Positions 7,767-14,147 of a DNA stretch of 18,820 nucleotides are shown here, one piece after another (position 1 is the first letter of the stretch; each line of letters starts with the position of its first letter). The DNA comes from an uncultured bacterium (lineage in GTDB: Bacteria > Actinomycetota > Coriobacteriia > Coriobacteriales > Coriobacteriaceae), in assembly GCA_905215835.1 (NCBI GenBank), contig CAJMRR010000022.1, forward strand, positions 1 to 18,820. The letters run 5' to 3'. The notes beneath the pieces were generated by a model. It was not told the origin of the DNA. It searched no databases and saw only the letters and a program-made list of their open reading frames with translations. The position numbers and the translations under genes were made by a program.

Positions 7767-8130
7767 TGGTGGAGGCGCGGAGAATCGAACTCCGGTCCAC
7801 GAAAGCCCCCTGATTGGCATCTCCAAGCTCAGTCGCTGGTTTAGTCTCGGACACTTTGCGCGCAGCGACACGCTCGCGGTGTCCTAACCGGTTCGGTCTT
7901 AGCCTGCGCCATACCGATTACGTGCGCAGGAGCATTCCCCTAAAATGACGTCGCGCCGGTGGCGGGGAAATCACCGGGTTGACGCGCCGCTATAAACTAA
8001 GCAGCGAGAGCCATAGGCTCAAAAGAAGAGTTGTTGTCAATTCAATTTGACGGTACCCCTGTTTAACGAGGCGAGGAGACCTCGGCTTGCTTCCTCTCTC
8101 AGAGCTATCGTGTCGAAACCAGTCGCCCCC
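7767..8130 (-). ncRNA. ssrA: Transfer-messenger RNA (tmRNA)
   Basis: tmRNA with SmpB rescues stalled ribosomes and adds a degradation tag. The 5' end has the hallmark GGGGGCGACUGGUUUCGAC (starting at 8130). Its GGGGGCG pairs with CGCCUCC near the 3' end (one G-U), forming the acceptor stem; the T-arm CGGAG-UUCGAUU-CUCCG and an encoded 3' ACCA (ending at 7767) complete the tRNA-like domain. Length 364 nt is typical of a one-piece tmRNA. The tag frame ends at UAG (7999-7997) and reads back as DNNSSFEPMALAA, with the resume codon probably GAC at 8038-8036. The resume codon is inferred: two codons further upstream the frame has UGA. An ALAA end is the usual ClpXP-type degron. The gene has its own terminator. 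Confidence 0.95.
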
Positions 8131-8151
8131 GAATGTCGGGAAAGTCTGGAT

Positions 8152-8177
8152 GGCGTTGGGCACGAGCGCCCAACGCC
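8152..8177. other. 10-bp perfect hairpin just upstream of ssrA
   Basis: GGCGTTGGGC (8152-8161) and GCCCAACGCC (8168-8177) are exact inverted arms around a 6-nt loop, 22 nt from the mature tmRNA 5' end. If transcription starts further upstream, this would be in the precursor leader removed by RNase P. No clear U run follows on either strand. Confidence 0.5.
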
Positions 8178-8305
8178 CGTCGACTTTTCAAGGAACATGC
8201 AGGGCGAGCCCCGCTTGTGGAGTGTTATCTTACCACGTTCTGAAAGCGGACAGCTGTTCTATGCACGAGCTGTGAAGACCCCAATGTGCGCCGCACTTCG
8301 CACTT

Positions 8306-8333
8306 TTGCTACCGATCGCGTCACGTATATTTT
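8306..8333 (+). promoter_or_regulatory. Possible promoter of the 8368 gene
   Basis: TTGCTA (8306-8311), a 16-bp spacer and TATTTT (8328-8333), with an overlapping TATATT at 8326. The match is modest, but it is correctly placed 35 nt before the start codon. Confidence 0.4.
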
Positions 8334-8367
8334 CGCCAAGCAAAATTGACCCGTCGAAAGGACCGCT

Positions 8368-8802
8368 ATGGATACCAAGCAGCAACTCGTCAATGCCCTC
8401 GCAGGCCTGGGCTCAACCATTACCGAAGCTATGGATGTCATCGAAGGCTTTGTCCCCTGCGGGCATCCCGCCCTCACGGTATCGAACGCACTCGTCGCGC
8501 TGGACGCTGACGATGATGCAGCTCTCGCCCAGCAGCTTGAGACCGTCGAGGGCTTTATCGACCACGTGAGTGAGAACCGCGGCGTGACCGCCTACCACGG
8601 CATCGAGGTCGAGCTCGCGGGTCCCAAAGCCGATCTGCTCGCAGCAATCCGCGAGGTAGGCGCCCTTATGCAGACCGCAGGCGTCAAGAACACCCAGGTC
8701 AACGAGTGGGTCTACCGCAGCCTGGCAGCACTCGACAGCTCCGACGAAAAGGCTGCCGAGCAGCTCGCAGAAAGTCCCGCCATCAAGGCCGAGCTTTTGT
8801 AA
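8368..8802 (+). CDS. Acidic protein of unknown function
   Basis: I do not recognise the family. The 144-residue product is acidic, rich in Ala, Leu, Asp and Glu, and looks largely alpha-helical and soluble, with no signal peptide or membrane segment. A single Cys-Gly-His (31-33) occurs in GFVPCGHPALTVSNALVAL. The ATG at 8368 has AAAGGA 5 nt upstream. A long minus-strand frame covers the same DNA, but the plus-strand product has a better ribosome binding site, a plausible promoter and more natural composition. It stands alone: divergent from ssrA and convergent with the toxin gene. Confidence 0.7.
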   Translation: MDTKQQLVNALAGLGSTITEAMDVIEGFVPCGHPALTVSNALVALDADDDAALAQQLETVEGFIDHVSENRGVTAYHGIEVELAGPKADLLAAIREVGALMQTAGVKNTQVNEWVYRSLAALDSSDEKAAEQLAESPAIKAELL

Positions 8803-8811
8803 ATAGCAGAC

Positions 8812-8848
8812 GCGGGTCCCTTGGCGCATCGTCGTCCAAGAGGCCCGC
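8812..8848. terminator. Hairpin between convergent genes, possible weak terminator
   Basis: GCGGG/CCCGC and CTTGG/CCAAG pair into a stem with one mismatch, lying 10 nt after the stop of the 8368 gene and 12 nt from the end of the convergent PIN gene. No U tract is visible, so function as a terminator is uncertain. Confidence 0.35.
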
Positions 8849-8860
8849 AAACAGTTCGCG

Positions 8861-9376
8861 TCAACCGATAGCCGCGCCGCCACGTTCGGCCAAAGCAAGA
8901 ATCGGCATCATTTGGCGCGGGGTCTTTGCTGCAAGATCGGCATGTTCGAGCAGTTTGCGATCGTTGGTCACCAAATAATCGACCTGGGCGCGTTTGCATG
9001 CGGCGAGCACCAAGTTGTCCTCGTAATCGCGATGGAGCGCTAAGTATTTGTCGGCCAGCCAAAGGTCCGACGCATCTGCACCCACGGCCGTGGCGTTTTC
9101 GGTCATATTCCGAACGAACGCCAACGCCGCATCGCCAATTGCACGGGCAGATGCCTCGTCGAGCGCTCCCCCGCTGGCAAGAACGCTACGCTTCAGCTCG
9201 TGTTGGACAACGTACAGCACATCCTTAGCGATATGCACCGGAAAGAACAGCAACGCCCCCGTCTCCGTCGCCCGCCCAATAAACGCACGCGCGGCAAGCG
9301 ACTCGGCATGGTCGACGCAAAACGAATCAACCCATACGTTGGCGTCCACCATTATTTTGAGGGGAGCCCCGCTCAC
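8861..9376 (-). CDS. PIN-domain ribonuclease toxin
   Basis: PIN-domain toxins are Mg-dependent RNases that cut tRNA, rRNA or mRNA when freed from their antitoxin. The 171-residue product has the PIN acidic residues: Asp11 in IMVDANVWVDS, Asp120 in YEDNLVLAACKR, and Asp139 in YLVTNDRKLL. The start chosen is GTG at 9376, whose GTGA overlaps the TGA of the antitoxin gene and which has AGGGGA 7 nt upstream. An ATG at 9352 would give MVDANVW directly but has no good ribosome binding site. The overlap implies translational coupling with the antitoxin. The RNA target cannot be told from sequence. Confidence 0.85.
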   Translation of the reverse strand: MSGAPLKIMVDANVWVDSFCVDHAESLAARAFIGRATETGALLFFPVHIAKDVLYVVQHELKRSVLASGGALDEASARAIGDAALAFVRNMTENATAVGADASDLWLADKYLALHRDYEDNLVLAACKRAQVDYLVTNDRKLLEHADLAAKTPRQMMPILALAERGGAAIG

Positions 9377-9726
9377 AGGATCATCCCCTTTTGGCGATAG
9401 CGCTCGTCCATGGCTTCGGAATAGATTGTGTCCCAACCGCGATCGTCGGATACGGGCGACGCAGCGATGCCCAAGTCTGCATAGAGCCGGTCTGCCGCTG
9501 CCCACGACGCGACGAACGGAGTATCGGGCGCGACGGCCTGCTGCCGGTCGTCGACGGCCGCAAGCACTTCCTCACACTGCCCGCCACCCTGCGCGGCCTT
9601 GGCCACCACCTTTTTGATGAGCTCGGGCAGCGACCTGCCCGAAAGCTGCAGCGCTTCCTCGGCACGGTTCTTGACCTGGCGATCCACGCGAACGTTCACC
9701 TGTGCCATGCCGCCAACGGTAGCCAT
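9373..9726 (-). CDS. RelB/DinJ-like antitoxin of the PIN toxin
   Basis: The N-terminal part AQVNVRVDRQVKNRAEEAL followed by SGRSLPELIKKVV is the ribbon-helix-helix DNA-binding pattern of RelB/DinJ antitoxins. The remaining ~75 residues, ending in a Trp/Tyr-rich stretch (GWDTIYSEAMDERYRQKG), probably bind the toxin. At 117 residues it is longer than the ~80-95 residues usual for DinJ. The ATG at 9726 has GAGG 5 nt upstream; Met7 is a less favoured alternative. RelB/DinJ proteins normally pair with RelE/YafQ-fold toxins, but here the partner is a PIN protein, so the pair is a hybrid type. Autoregulation is suggested by the palindromes next to the promoter. Confidence 0.8.
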   Translation of the reverse strand: MATVGGMAQVNVRVDRQVKNRAEEALQLSGRSLPELIKKVVAKAAQGGGQCEEVLAAVDDRQQAVAPDTPFVASWAAADRLYADLGIAASPVSDDRGWDTIYSEAMDERYRQKGMIL

Positions 9727-9747
9727 CTCAACCTCACCTTCAGCATT

Positions 9748-9764
9748 TGCTAGCATTGCTAGCA
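9748..9764. promoter_or_regulatory. Tandem palindromic operator of the toxin-antitoxin pair
   Basis: Two identical perfect 8-bp palindromes TGCTAGCA (9748-9755 and 9757-9764) are separated by one base. They lie at the expected transcription start, just downstream of the -10 element, and 21 nt before the antitoxin ATG. This is the arrangement expected for cooperative binding of a ribbon-helix-helix antitoxin. Confidence 0.65.
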
Positions 9765-9766
9765 CA

Positions 9767-9795
9767 AGCATATATCCGAGCTAACATCTCGTCAA
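9767..9795 (-). promoter_or_regulatory. Promoter of the toxin-antitoxin operon
   Basis: On the minus strand: -35 TTGACG (9795-9790), a 17-bp spacer, -10 TATGCT (9772-9767). It is 41 nt upstream of the antitoxin start and directly abuts the tandem palindromes. Confidence 0.65.
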
Positions 9796-9805
9796 ACAAA
9801 AGAAG

Positions 9806-9845
9806 GCCTGCACCCTGGCGGCTGCGGTGCCGCCCGAATGCAGGC
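9806..9845 (-). terminator. Terminator of the P-type ATPase operon
   Basis: Outer arms GCCTGCA (9806-9812) and TGCAGGC (9839-9845) enclose an inner GGCGG/CCGCC stem. On the minus strand the stem is followed by CUUCUUUUG. It lies about 20 nt past the ATPase stop. Confidence 0.78.
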
Positions 9846-9864
9846 TATATACTCAATCGAAACG

Positions 9865-11940
9865 CTAACGCAGGTACGCCTTCGCGTTGCTCAGGCTGTA
9901 GGCGATCGTTGAGCCGTTGTGCAGCAGTGACGACGTCTGCGGAGTGATCATGCCGGTAATACCCAATGCCAACAGCGCCGAGTTGGTGAGCATCACCTTG
10001 GAATACGAACTCGTCAGACGGTCAATAAGCCCCTGGCTCATGCGGCGCAGGCGCACGATCGCGGCCAGATCCGTATCGATCAGGATGATGTCGGCGACCT
10101 CCTTGGCGATGTCGCTTCCGCCGCCCATTGCCAACCCCACGTCGGCCAAACCGAGCGCCGGCGAATCGTTGACGCCGTCGCCCACCATGGCAACGTGGCG
10201 CCCCTCGCTCTTAATGCGCTCCACATAGGCGTACTTGTCCTCGGGCAACAGCTCGGCCTTAAACTCGTCGACACCTGCCTCGCGAGCAATGCGCTCGGCG
10301 GTGCGCTCCGAGTCGCCCGTGAGCATGACCACGTGCTTAACGCCCAACGCGTGCAGGTCGGCGATTGCCTCGCGGACCCCGGGCTTAAGCGGGTCCTCGA
10401 TACCGAGCACGCCCACAACGGTACCGTCGACCGCCAGATACAGCGGCGACAGACCCTGCATCTGGGACTCAATGCGTTCCTTGATGTCGGACTCGAGCTG
10501 CGCGCTCTCATCCTCAAATACAAAGTGCGCGGAACCGATGATGGCGCGACGCCCTTCAATGGACGAAGCGATGCCGTGCGCCACGATGTACTCGACGGCA
10601 GCATGGCGCTCGCGGTGCTCGAGCCCACGCTCGCGAGCAGCGTTAACCACGGCGCGTGCCACCGGATGCGGGAAATGCTCCTCCAAGCAAGCGGAAAGGC
10701 GCAGGACCTCATCCTCGCTCCAGCCGTCGGTCGTGAGCACGCAAGCTAGGCGCGGCTGGGCCTCGGTCAGCGTACCGGTCTTGTCAAAGACAATGGTATC
10801 GGCCTTGGCAAACGACTCAAAGTACTTGGCGCCCTTGACCATGACGCCCATCTTGGCAGCATCGCTCATGGCGGTCATGACGGCAACGGAACCCGTGAGC
10901 TTGAGTGCGCACGAGTAGTCGACCATCAGCGCCGCCGAGGTCTTGATGAGGCTACGTGTGGTAAGTGCAACCAGGCTCGCGAGCAGGAAGTTCCACGGGA
11001 CGATCTTGTTGGCAAGGTCCTCCATGTGCGACTGGCCCTCGGACTTGAGCGAGTCGGCCGTCTGCACGAGCGAGACGATCGAGCGGAGCTTGGTCTGAGC
11101 CGTGTTGGCGCGCACGCGCACCAAGATGCTGCCGTCTTCCACGACGGTTCCGGCAAACACGTCGTCGCCCACGCTGCGCTCGCCGGCCAGCGGCTCGCCG
11201 GTCAGGGTCGCCTGGTTGACCATAGCGCTCCCCTGCTCGACAACACCGTCGATGCAAATGGACATGCCGGTGCGCACGGCGACCAGGTCGCCGGGCTCAA
11301 GCTCGGTGGCGGCAACACTTACCTCGGTGTCGCCGACCACTTTTTGTGCCTTATCGGGCACGTCGAGCAGCGAGTTGATGAGCTCGTTTTCGCTCATGGC
11401 GCGGGTGTAGTCCTCGAGCAGCTCGCCCACGTTGAGCAGGAACATCGTCTGGCCCGCGGTGTCGACATCACGTTTGACGAACGAAATGCCGATGGCCGAA
11501 GCGTCGAGCACAGGAACGGTCAGGCGCGGCTGCGCCAGCTCATGAAGGGCGGCGCGCAAAAATGCCATGTAGCCGGCCACGACAAACACCGCACGCAGAG
11601 GCGTCGGCAAGAACCAGCGACGTGCGTAATGGGCACCGACGAGTGTCGCCAGGTCCATAACGAGTTTGTGCTTGCGCGGCTCGAGTTGCATCACGTAGCC
11701 CGACTTGGCATCGGCGACAGCTTGAGCATCGAGTGCGCCTAGGGCATCGAGCACGCTTGCGCGGCGCGGCTCGTCGTACTCCAGCGCCATCTGGCCAATA
11801 CGGCCATAAACGCGCACCTTGTGCACGCCGTCGATATCGCCGCTGAGCTTAAGAAGTGCATCGAGATCGCTCTCTGGCACAGGACCCGCCAATTGAAGAC
11901 GGGTCCTGCCGGGGATCTCGCTAATAATCGAGAATCTCAT
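9865..11940 (-). CDS. Heavy-metal (P1B-type) cation-transporting ATPase
   Basis: Membrane pump that uses ATP to move a transition-metal ion, usually out of the cell. The 691-residue product has all catalytic motifs: actuator TGE (247-249), phosphorylation site DKTGT (Asp386), the P1B-specific HP (425-426), MLTGD (539-543), and the hinge GDGVND (587-592). The C-terminus has the LLHNGSTI element typical of P1B pumps. The N-terminal ~80 residues (IPGRTRLQL onward) resemble a degenerate metal-binding HMA domain without a CxxC. The ion-selecting TM6 motif is YSCAL (342-346; Cys344) rather than CPC, CPH, SPC or TPC, so the metal cannot be predicted by the usual rules. The start at 11940 is 18 nt after the PacL-like gene; its ribosome binding site is weak, suggesting coupling. 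Confidence 0.93.
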   Translation of the reverse strand: MRFSIISEIPGRTRLQLAGPVPESDLDALLKLSGDIDGVHKVRVYGRIGQMALEYDEPRRASVLDALGALDAQAVADAKSGYVMQLEPRKHKLVMDLATLVGAHYARRWFLPTPLRAVFVVAGYMAFLRAALHELAQPRLTVPVLDASAIGISFVKRDVDTAGQTMFLLNVGELLEDYTRAMSENELINSLLDVPDKAQKVVGDTEVSVAATELEPGDLVAVRTGMSICIDGVVEQGSAMVNQATLTGEPLAGERSVGDDVFAGTVVEDGSILVRVRANTAQTKLRSIVSLVQTADSLKSEGQSHMEDLANKIVPWNFLLASLVALTTRSLIKTSAALMVDYSCALKLTGSVAVMTAMSDAAKMGVMVKGAKYFESFAKADTIVFDKTGTLTEAQPRLACVLTTDGWSEDEVLRLSACLEEHFPHPVARAVVNAARERGLEHRERHAAVEYIVAHGIASSIEGRRAIIGSAHFVFEDESAQLESDIKERIESQMQGLSPLYLAVDGTVVGVLGIEDPLKPGVREAIADLHALGVKHVVMLTGDSERTAERIAREAGVDEFKAELLPEDKYAYVERIKSEGRHVAMVGDGVNDSPALGLADVGLAMGGGSDIAKEVADIILIDTDLAAIVRLRRMSQGLIDRLTSSYSKVMLTNSALLALGITGMITPQTSSLLHNGSTIAYSLSNAKAYLR

Positions 11941-11958
11941 AGTTTGTGCCTGGGAGCG

Positions 11959-12204
11959 TTACTCGGCTGCCTTGTCCGCAGCGGCCTCGCTCTGGGTGAT
12001 GTAGGCCGCCTCGGCAACCATGTCGTCGACATTAGCCTTGGCCTGCTCGACCATGTCCTGGTAGCAGTTCTTGATGCGCATGCCGCACGCGATACCCTGC
12101 ACGCAGGCATTCTTGACCGGAGCGCTGGTAAGCAGCTTGATGCCGGCCGTGCCAAGCAGAAAACCGCCACCGACAAGCAGGGTGTTGAACGTGGACTTCT
12201 TCAT
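11959..12204 (-). CDS. Small PacL-like membrane protein, partner of the P-type ATPase
   Basis: The 81-residue product has one N-terminal hydrophobic segment (about 8-26, TLLVGGGFLLGTAGIKLL), then APVKNACVQGIACGMRIKNCYQD, then an acidic amphipathic helix and an Ala/Glu/Asp-rich tail. The pattern (TM segment, short basic linker with an AP, a Gly-x-Arg turn, then a DxxAEA helix) resembles the PacL/DUF1490 proteins next to CtpC, CtpG and CtpV in mycobacteria, which bind metal and stabilise the pump. The His/Asp-rich metal tail of PacL is absent; three Cys (34, 40, 47) could bind metal instead. This similarity was judged by eye. The ATG at 12204 is preceded by GGGAGAG, and the gene is the first of a two-gene operon with the ATPase. 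Confidence 0.75.
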   Translation of the reverse strand: MKKSTFNTLLVGGGFLLGTAGIKLLTSAPVKNACVQGIACGMRIKNCYQDMVEQAKANVDDMVAEAAYITQSEAAADKAAE

Positions 12205-12220
12205 GATGTCTCTCCCTTTT

Positions 12221-12252
12221 CCGCAACAACTGCGGCACGGTGCCTTAGCACC
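12221..12252 (-). promoter_or_regulatory. Two small hairpins in the leader of the metal operon
   Basis: In minus-strand RNA, GGUGC-UAAG-GCACC (12252-12239) and CCGCA-GUUGU-UGCGG (12235-12221) are consecutive 5-bp hairpins. The second ends just before the AAAAGGGAGAG ribosome binding site. They may affect RNA stability or translation; no known riboswitch was recognised. Confidence 0.4.
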
Positions 12253-12288
12253 CGAGTAAACAAGTTTGCTCGAGCACACTTTTGGAAA

Positions 12289-12310
12289 ATAGTTTAGTTT
12301 ATCTAACTAT
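12289..12310. promoter_or_regulatory. AT-rich palindrome in the metal-operon promoter
   Basis: ATAGTT (12289-12294) and AACTAT (12305-12310) are inverted arms, extended inward by AG/CT with a one-base offset. The element overlaps the -10 and the spacer of the predicted promoter, the classical position for a metal-responsive repressor. No regulator gene is next to it. Confidence 0.55.
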
Positions 12311-12319
12311 TAAGTTCAA
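12291..12319 (-). promoter_or_regulatory. Promoter of the PacL-like/P-type ATPase operon
   Basis: On the minus strand: -35 TTGAAC (12319-12314), a 17-bp spacer, -10 TAAACT (12296-12291). This leaves a leader of roughly 80 nt before the start codon at 12204. Confidence 0.6.
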
Positions 12320-12357
12320 CAAAGGTTAACTTTTTGGAAACTATGGGTTGCACTCAG

Positions 12358-12386
12358 TGTGACAAAGGGACTGTCCCTTTGTCACA
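12358..12386. repeat. 29-nt perfect palindrome after the ABC operon
   Basis: Arms of 14 nt (12358-12371 and 12373-12386) are exact inverted copies around a single central base; the core is GACAAAGGGACTGTCCCTTT. It begins 4 nt after the stop of the ABC transporter gene at 12390. No U tract follows on either strand, so it is not a normal terminator. It may be an interspersed palindrome that stabilises mRNA ends. Confidence 0.7.
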
Positions 12387-12389
12387 TTC

Positions 12390-14147
12390 CTACAGCTGCC
12401 AGTCCGCCGCCTCCTTTTGCAGCGCAACCATGCGCGCGAATTCTCCACCTGCCGCCTTGAGCTGCGCCGGAGCGCCCTGCTCGGCAACCACACCATCCTT
12501 GAGCACAACGATTTTGTCGGCATTTTCCACCGTACGCATACGGTGGGCAATAACGATAACCGTCTTGCCCGCGAGCAGGCGGGAAAGCGCCTGCTGAACC
12601 ACAGTCTCGTTCTCTACATCCAAGCTTGCCGTCGCCTCGTCCAACAGCACGATGGGCGCGTCTTTGAGCAGCGCGCGGGCGATAGAGATGCGCTGGCGCT
12701 CGCCGCCGGAGAGTTTGGAGCCGTTCTCGCCGATCATGGTGTCATAGCCCTGCGGCATGCGGTTCACGAACTCGTCGCAGTTGGCGGCACGCGCAGCCGC
12801 AAGCACTTCCTCATCGGTGGCATCACGACGCCCGAGGCGGATGTTTCCCATCACCGTGTCGTCAAAGAGCAGCACGTCTTGGAACACGATGGCGTAGTCG
12901 CGCAGCAGCACCTCGGGATCGACGCTCGCAACGCCCACGCCACCCACGGTGACTGTGCCTTCGGTGGCATCCCAAAAGCGCGCGGCCAGGCGGCTCACCG
13001 TAGACTTACCGGAACCCGAAGGACCGACTAGTGCCGTGACCTCGCCTTCCTTGGCGGTAAAGCTCACATCGGTAAGAACTTTCTCGCCGGCGCGGCCGTC
13101 CTCGCCCGCACCATAGCCAAATGCCACGTGATCGAACACCACATCGTGGCCCGCGGGCTCAAATTTCTCGCTGCCCCGCACCACAGGCTCTTCCATGATG
13201 GAACGCATGCGCTTGGCAGACGACTCGGCGGCAAACAGCTCGGCCATTAACATTAACGCCTGGTCAAAGGGCGCATAGATACGGCTCACCATAAGCAGGA
13301 AGGCAAACATCACCAAAAAGTCGACCTGCCCGGAGGCGACCATCGCGGCGCCCGTAACCAGCGTGGTGGCAATGCCCAGACGCAGGATGACAAAGGCGGA
13401 GTTGACCAAAAGCCCGTTAGCGAGCTCGCTCTTGGTGGTCTCGCGCTCCTCGGCATCGATCACGGCGTTGAGTCCCTCAAGATAATGGGCCTCCTGGTTG
13501 GTGGCACGGATCTCGCGAGCGCAGTCGAGCGTCTCTTGAATCGCCTCGGTAACCTTGACCTTCTCGGCACGCACGCGATCGAACATCGGGGCCATGGGGC
13601 CGCGTGTTAGATACAGCACGGCAAAGGCCACGGGAACGCTCCAAAACGCCGCAATCGCCAGCTGCCAGCAAAAGAACAGCGACGCCACGAACACAATGGC
13701 GCTTGCGATGATGGCACCCCAAAGCTCTCCCAGCACGTGGCTGTAGGCGTGCTCCATGGCCTGGACGTCGCCCATGATGGTCTCGGTTAAATCGGCCAGA
13801 TCACGACGACCAAAAAACGACAGCGGCAGTTTGCGCAAGCGCTCGGCAATCTCCATACGCTGCTTGCCGCACTCCTCGTAAAAGATGCAGTAGGTGTAGT
13901 AATACTGCTGCCAGTTAGAGGCAAAGAGCAACACGAAAAAGACCAGAAGGCCACCCACGATCGGCAGGGCATCCGGCAGGTCAACCCCGCTGGCGAGATG
14001 CTCGACAAAGCCGGCCATAACCAGGAATAAAAAGCCCATGCCGGCCATGGTAATGAGATTAGTGAGCGTGGTCCAGAAAATGCCGCATTTTACGCCGGCG
14101 ACGCCTTTATCGGATAGGAAATACTTCTTTTGGAATGAGGCGAACAT
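12390..14147 (-). CDS. ABC exporter half-transporter (permease-ATPase), second of pair
   Basis: A type IV ABC half-transporter: six-helix membrane domain (residues about 20-310) fused to an ATPase. Motifs: Walker A GPSGSGKST (375-383), signature LSGGERQ (479-485), Walker B IVLLDEAT (499-506), and switch His535. All catalytic residues are intact, and the length (585) is normal. The ATG at 14147 directly follows the TAA of the upstream gene (TAAATG), so translation is coupled and the two proteins probably form a heterodimer in the membrane. The pair next to an AraC-type regulator resembles siderophore-linked transporters such as YbtPQ and IrtAB, but no siderophore-interacting domain or biosynthesis gene is present, so the substrate stays open (drug, peptide or metal chelate). 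Confidence 0.93.
   Translation of the reverse strand: MFASFQKKYFLSDKGVAGVKCGIFWTTLTNLITMAGMGFLFLVMAGFVEHLASGVDLPDALPIVGGLLVFFVLLFASNWQQYYYTYCIFYEECGKQRMEIAERLRKLPLSFFGRRDLADLTETIMGDVQAMEHAYSHVLGELWGAIIASAIVFVASLFFCWQLAIAAFWSVPVAFAVLYLTRGPMAPMFDRVRAEKVKVTEAIQETLDCAREIRATNQEAHYLEGLNAVIDAEERETTKSELANGLLVNSAFVILRLGIATTLVTGAAMVASGQVDFLVMFAFLLMVSRIYAPFDQALMLMAELFAAESSAKRMRSIMEEPVVRGSEKFEPAGHDVVFDHVAFGYGAGEDGRAGEKVLTDVSFTAKEGEVTALVGPSGSGKSTVSRLAARFWDATEGTVTVGGVGVASVDPEVLLRDYAIVFQDVLLFDDTVMGNIRLGRRDATDEEVLAAARAANCDEFVNRMPQGYDTMIGENGSKLSGGERQRISIARALLKDAPIVLLDEATASLDVENETVVQQALSRLLAGKTVIVIAHRMRTVENADKIVVLKDGVVAEQGAPAQLKAAGGEFARMVALQKEAADWQL

Noticed and set aside
7767..7800. A separate tRNA gene at the T-arm-like sequence
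   Set aside because: The T-arm and CCA belong to the tmRNA; there is no D-arm or anticodon arm close by.
7402..7844. Two plus-strand small frames sharing the peptide LYARALHRVRFSAV
   Set aside because: They are translations of the repeat cores and of the antisense of the tmRNA gene; the shared peptide comes from DNA repeats, not protein homology.
8413..8898. Minus-strand 161-codon frame opposite the acidic protein
   Set aside because: It overlaps the end of the PIN gene, has no good ribosome binding site, and its composition looks like a shadow.
9377..9505. Longer start of the PIN toxin inside the antitoxin gene
   Set aside because: The extra residues are Arg-rich, unlike PIN N-termini, and would overlap the antitoxin frame; GTG at 9376 gives the usual overlap and ribosome binding site.
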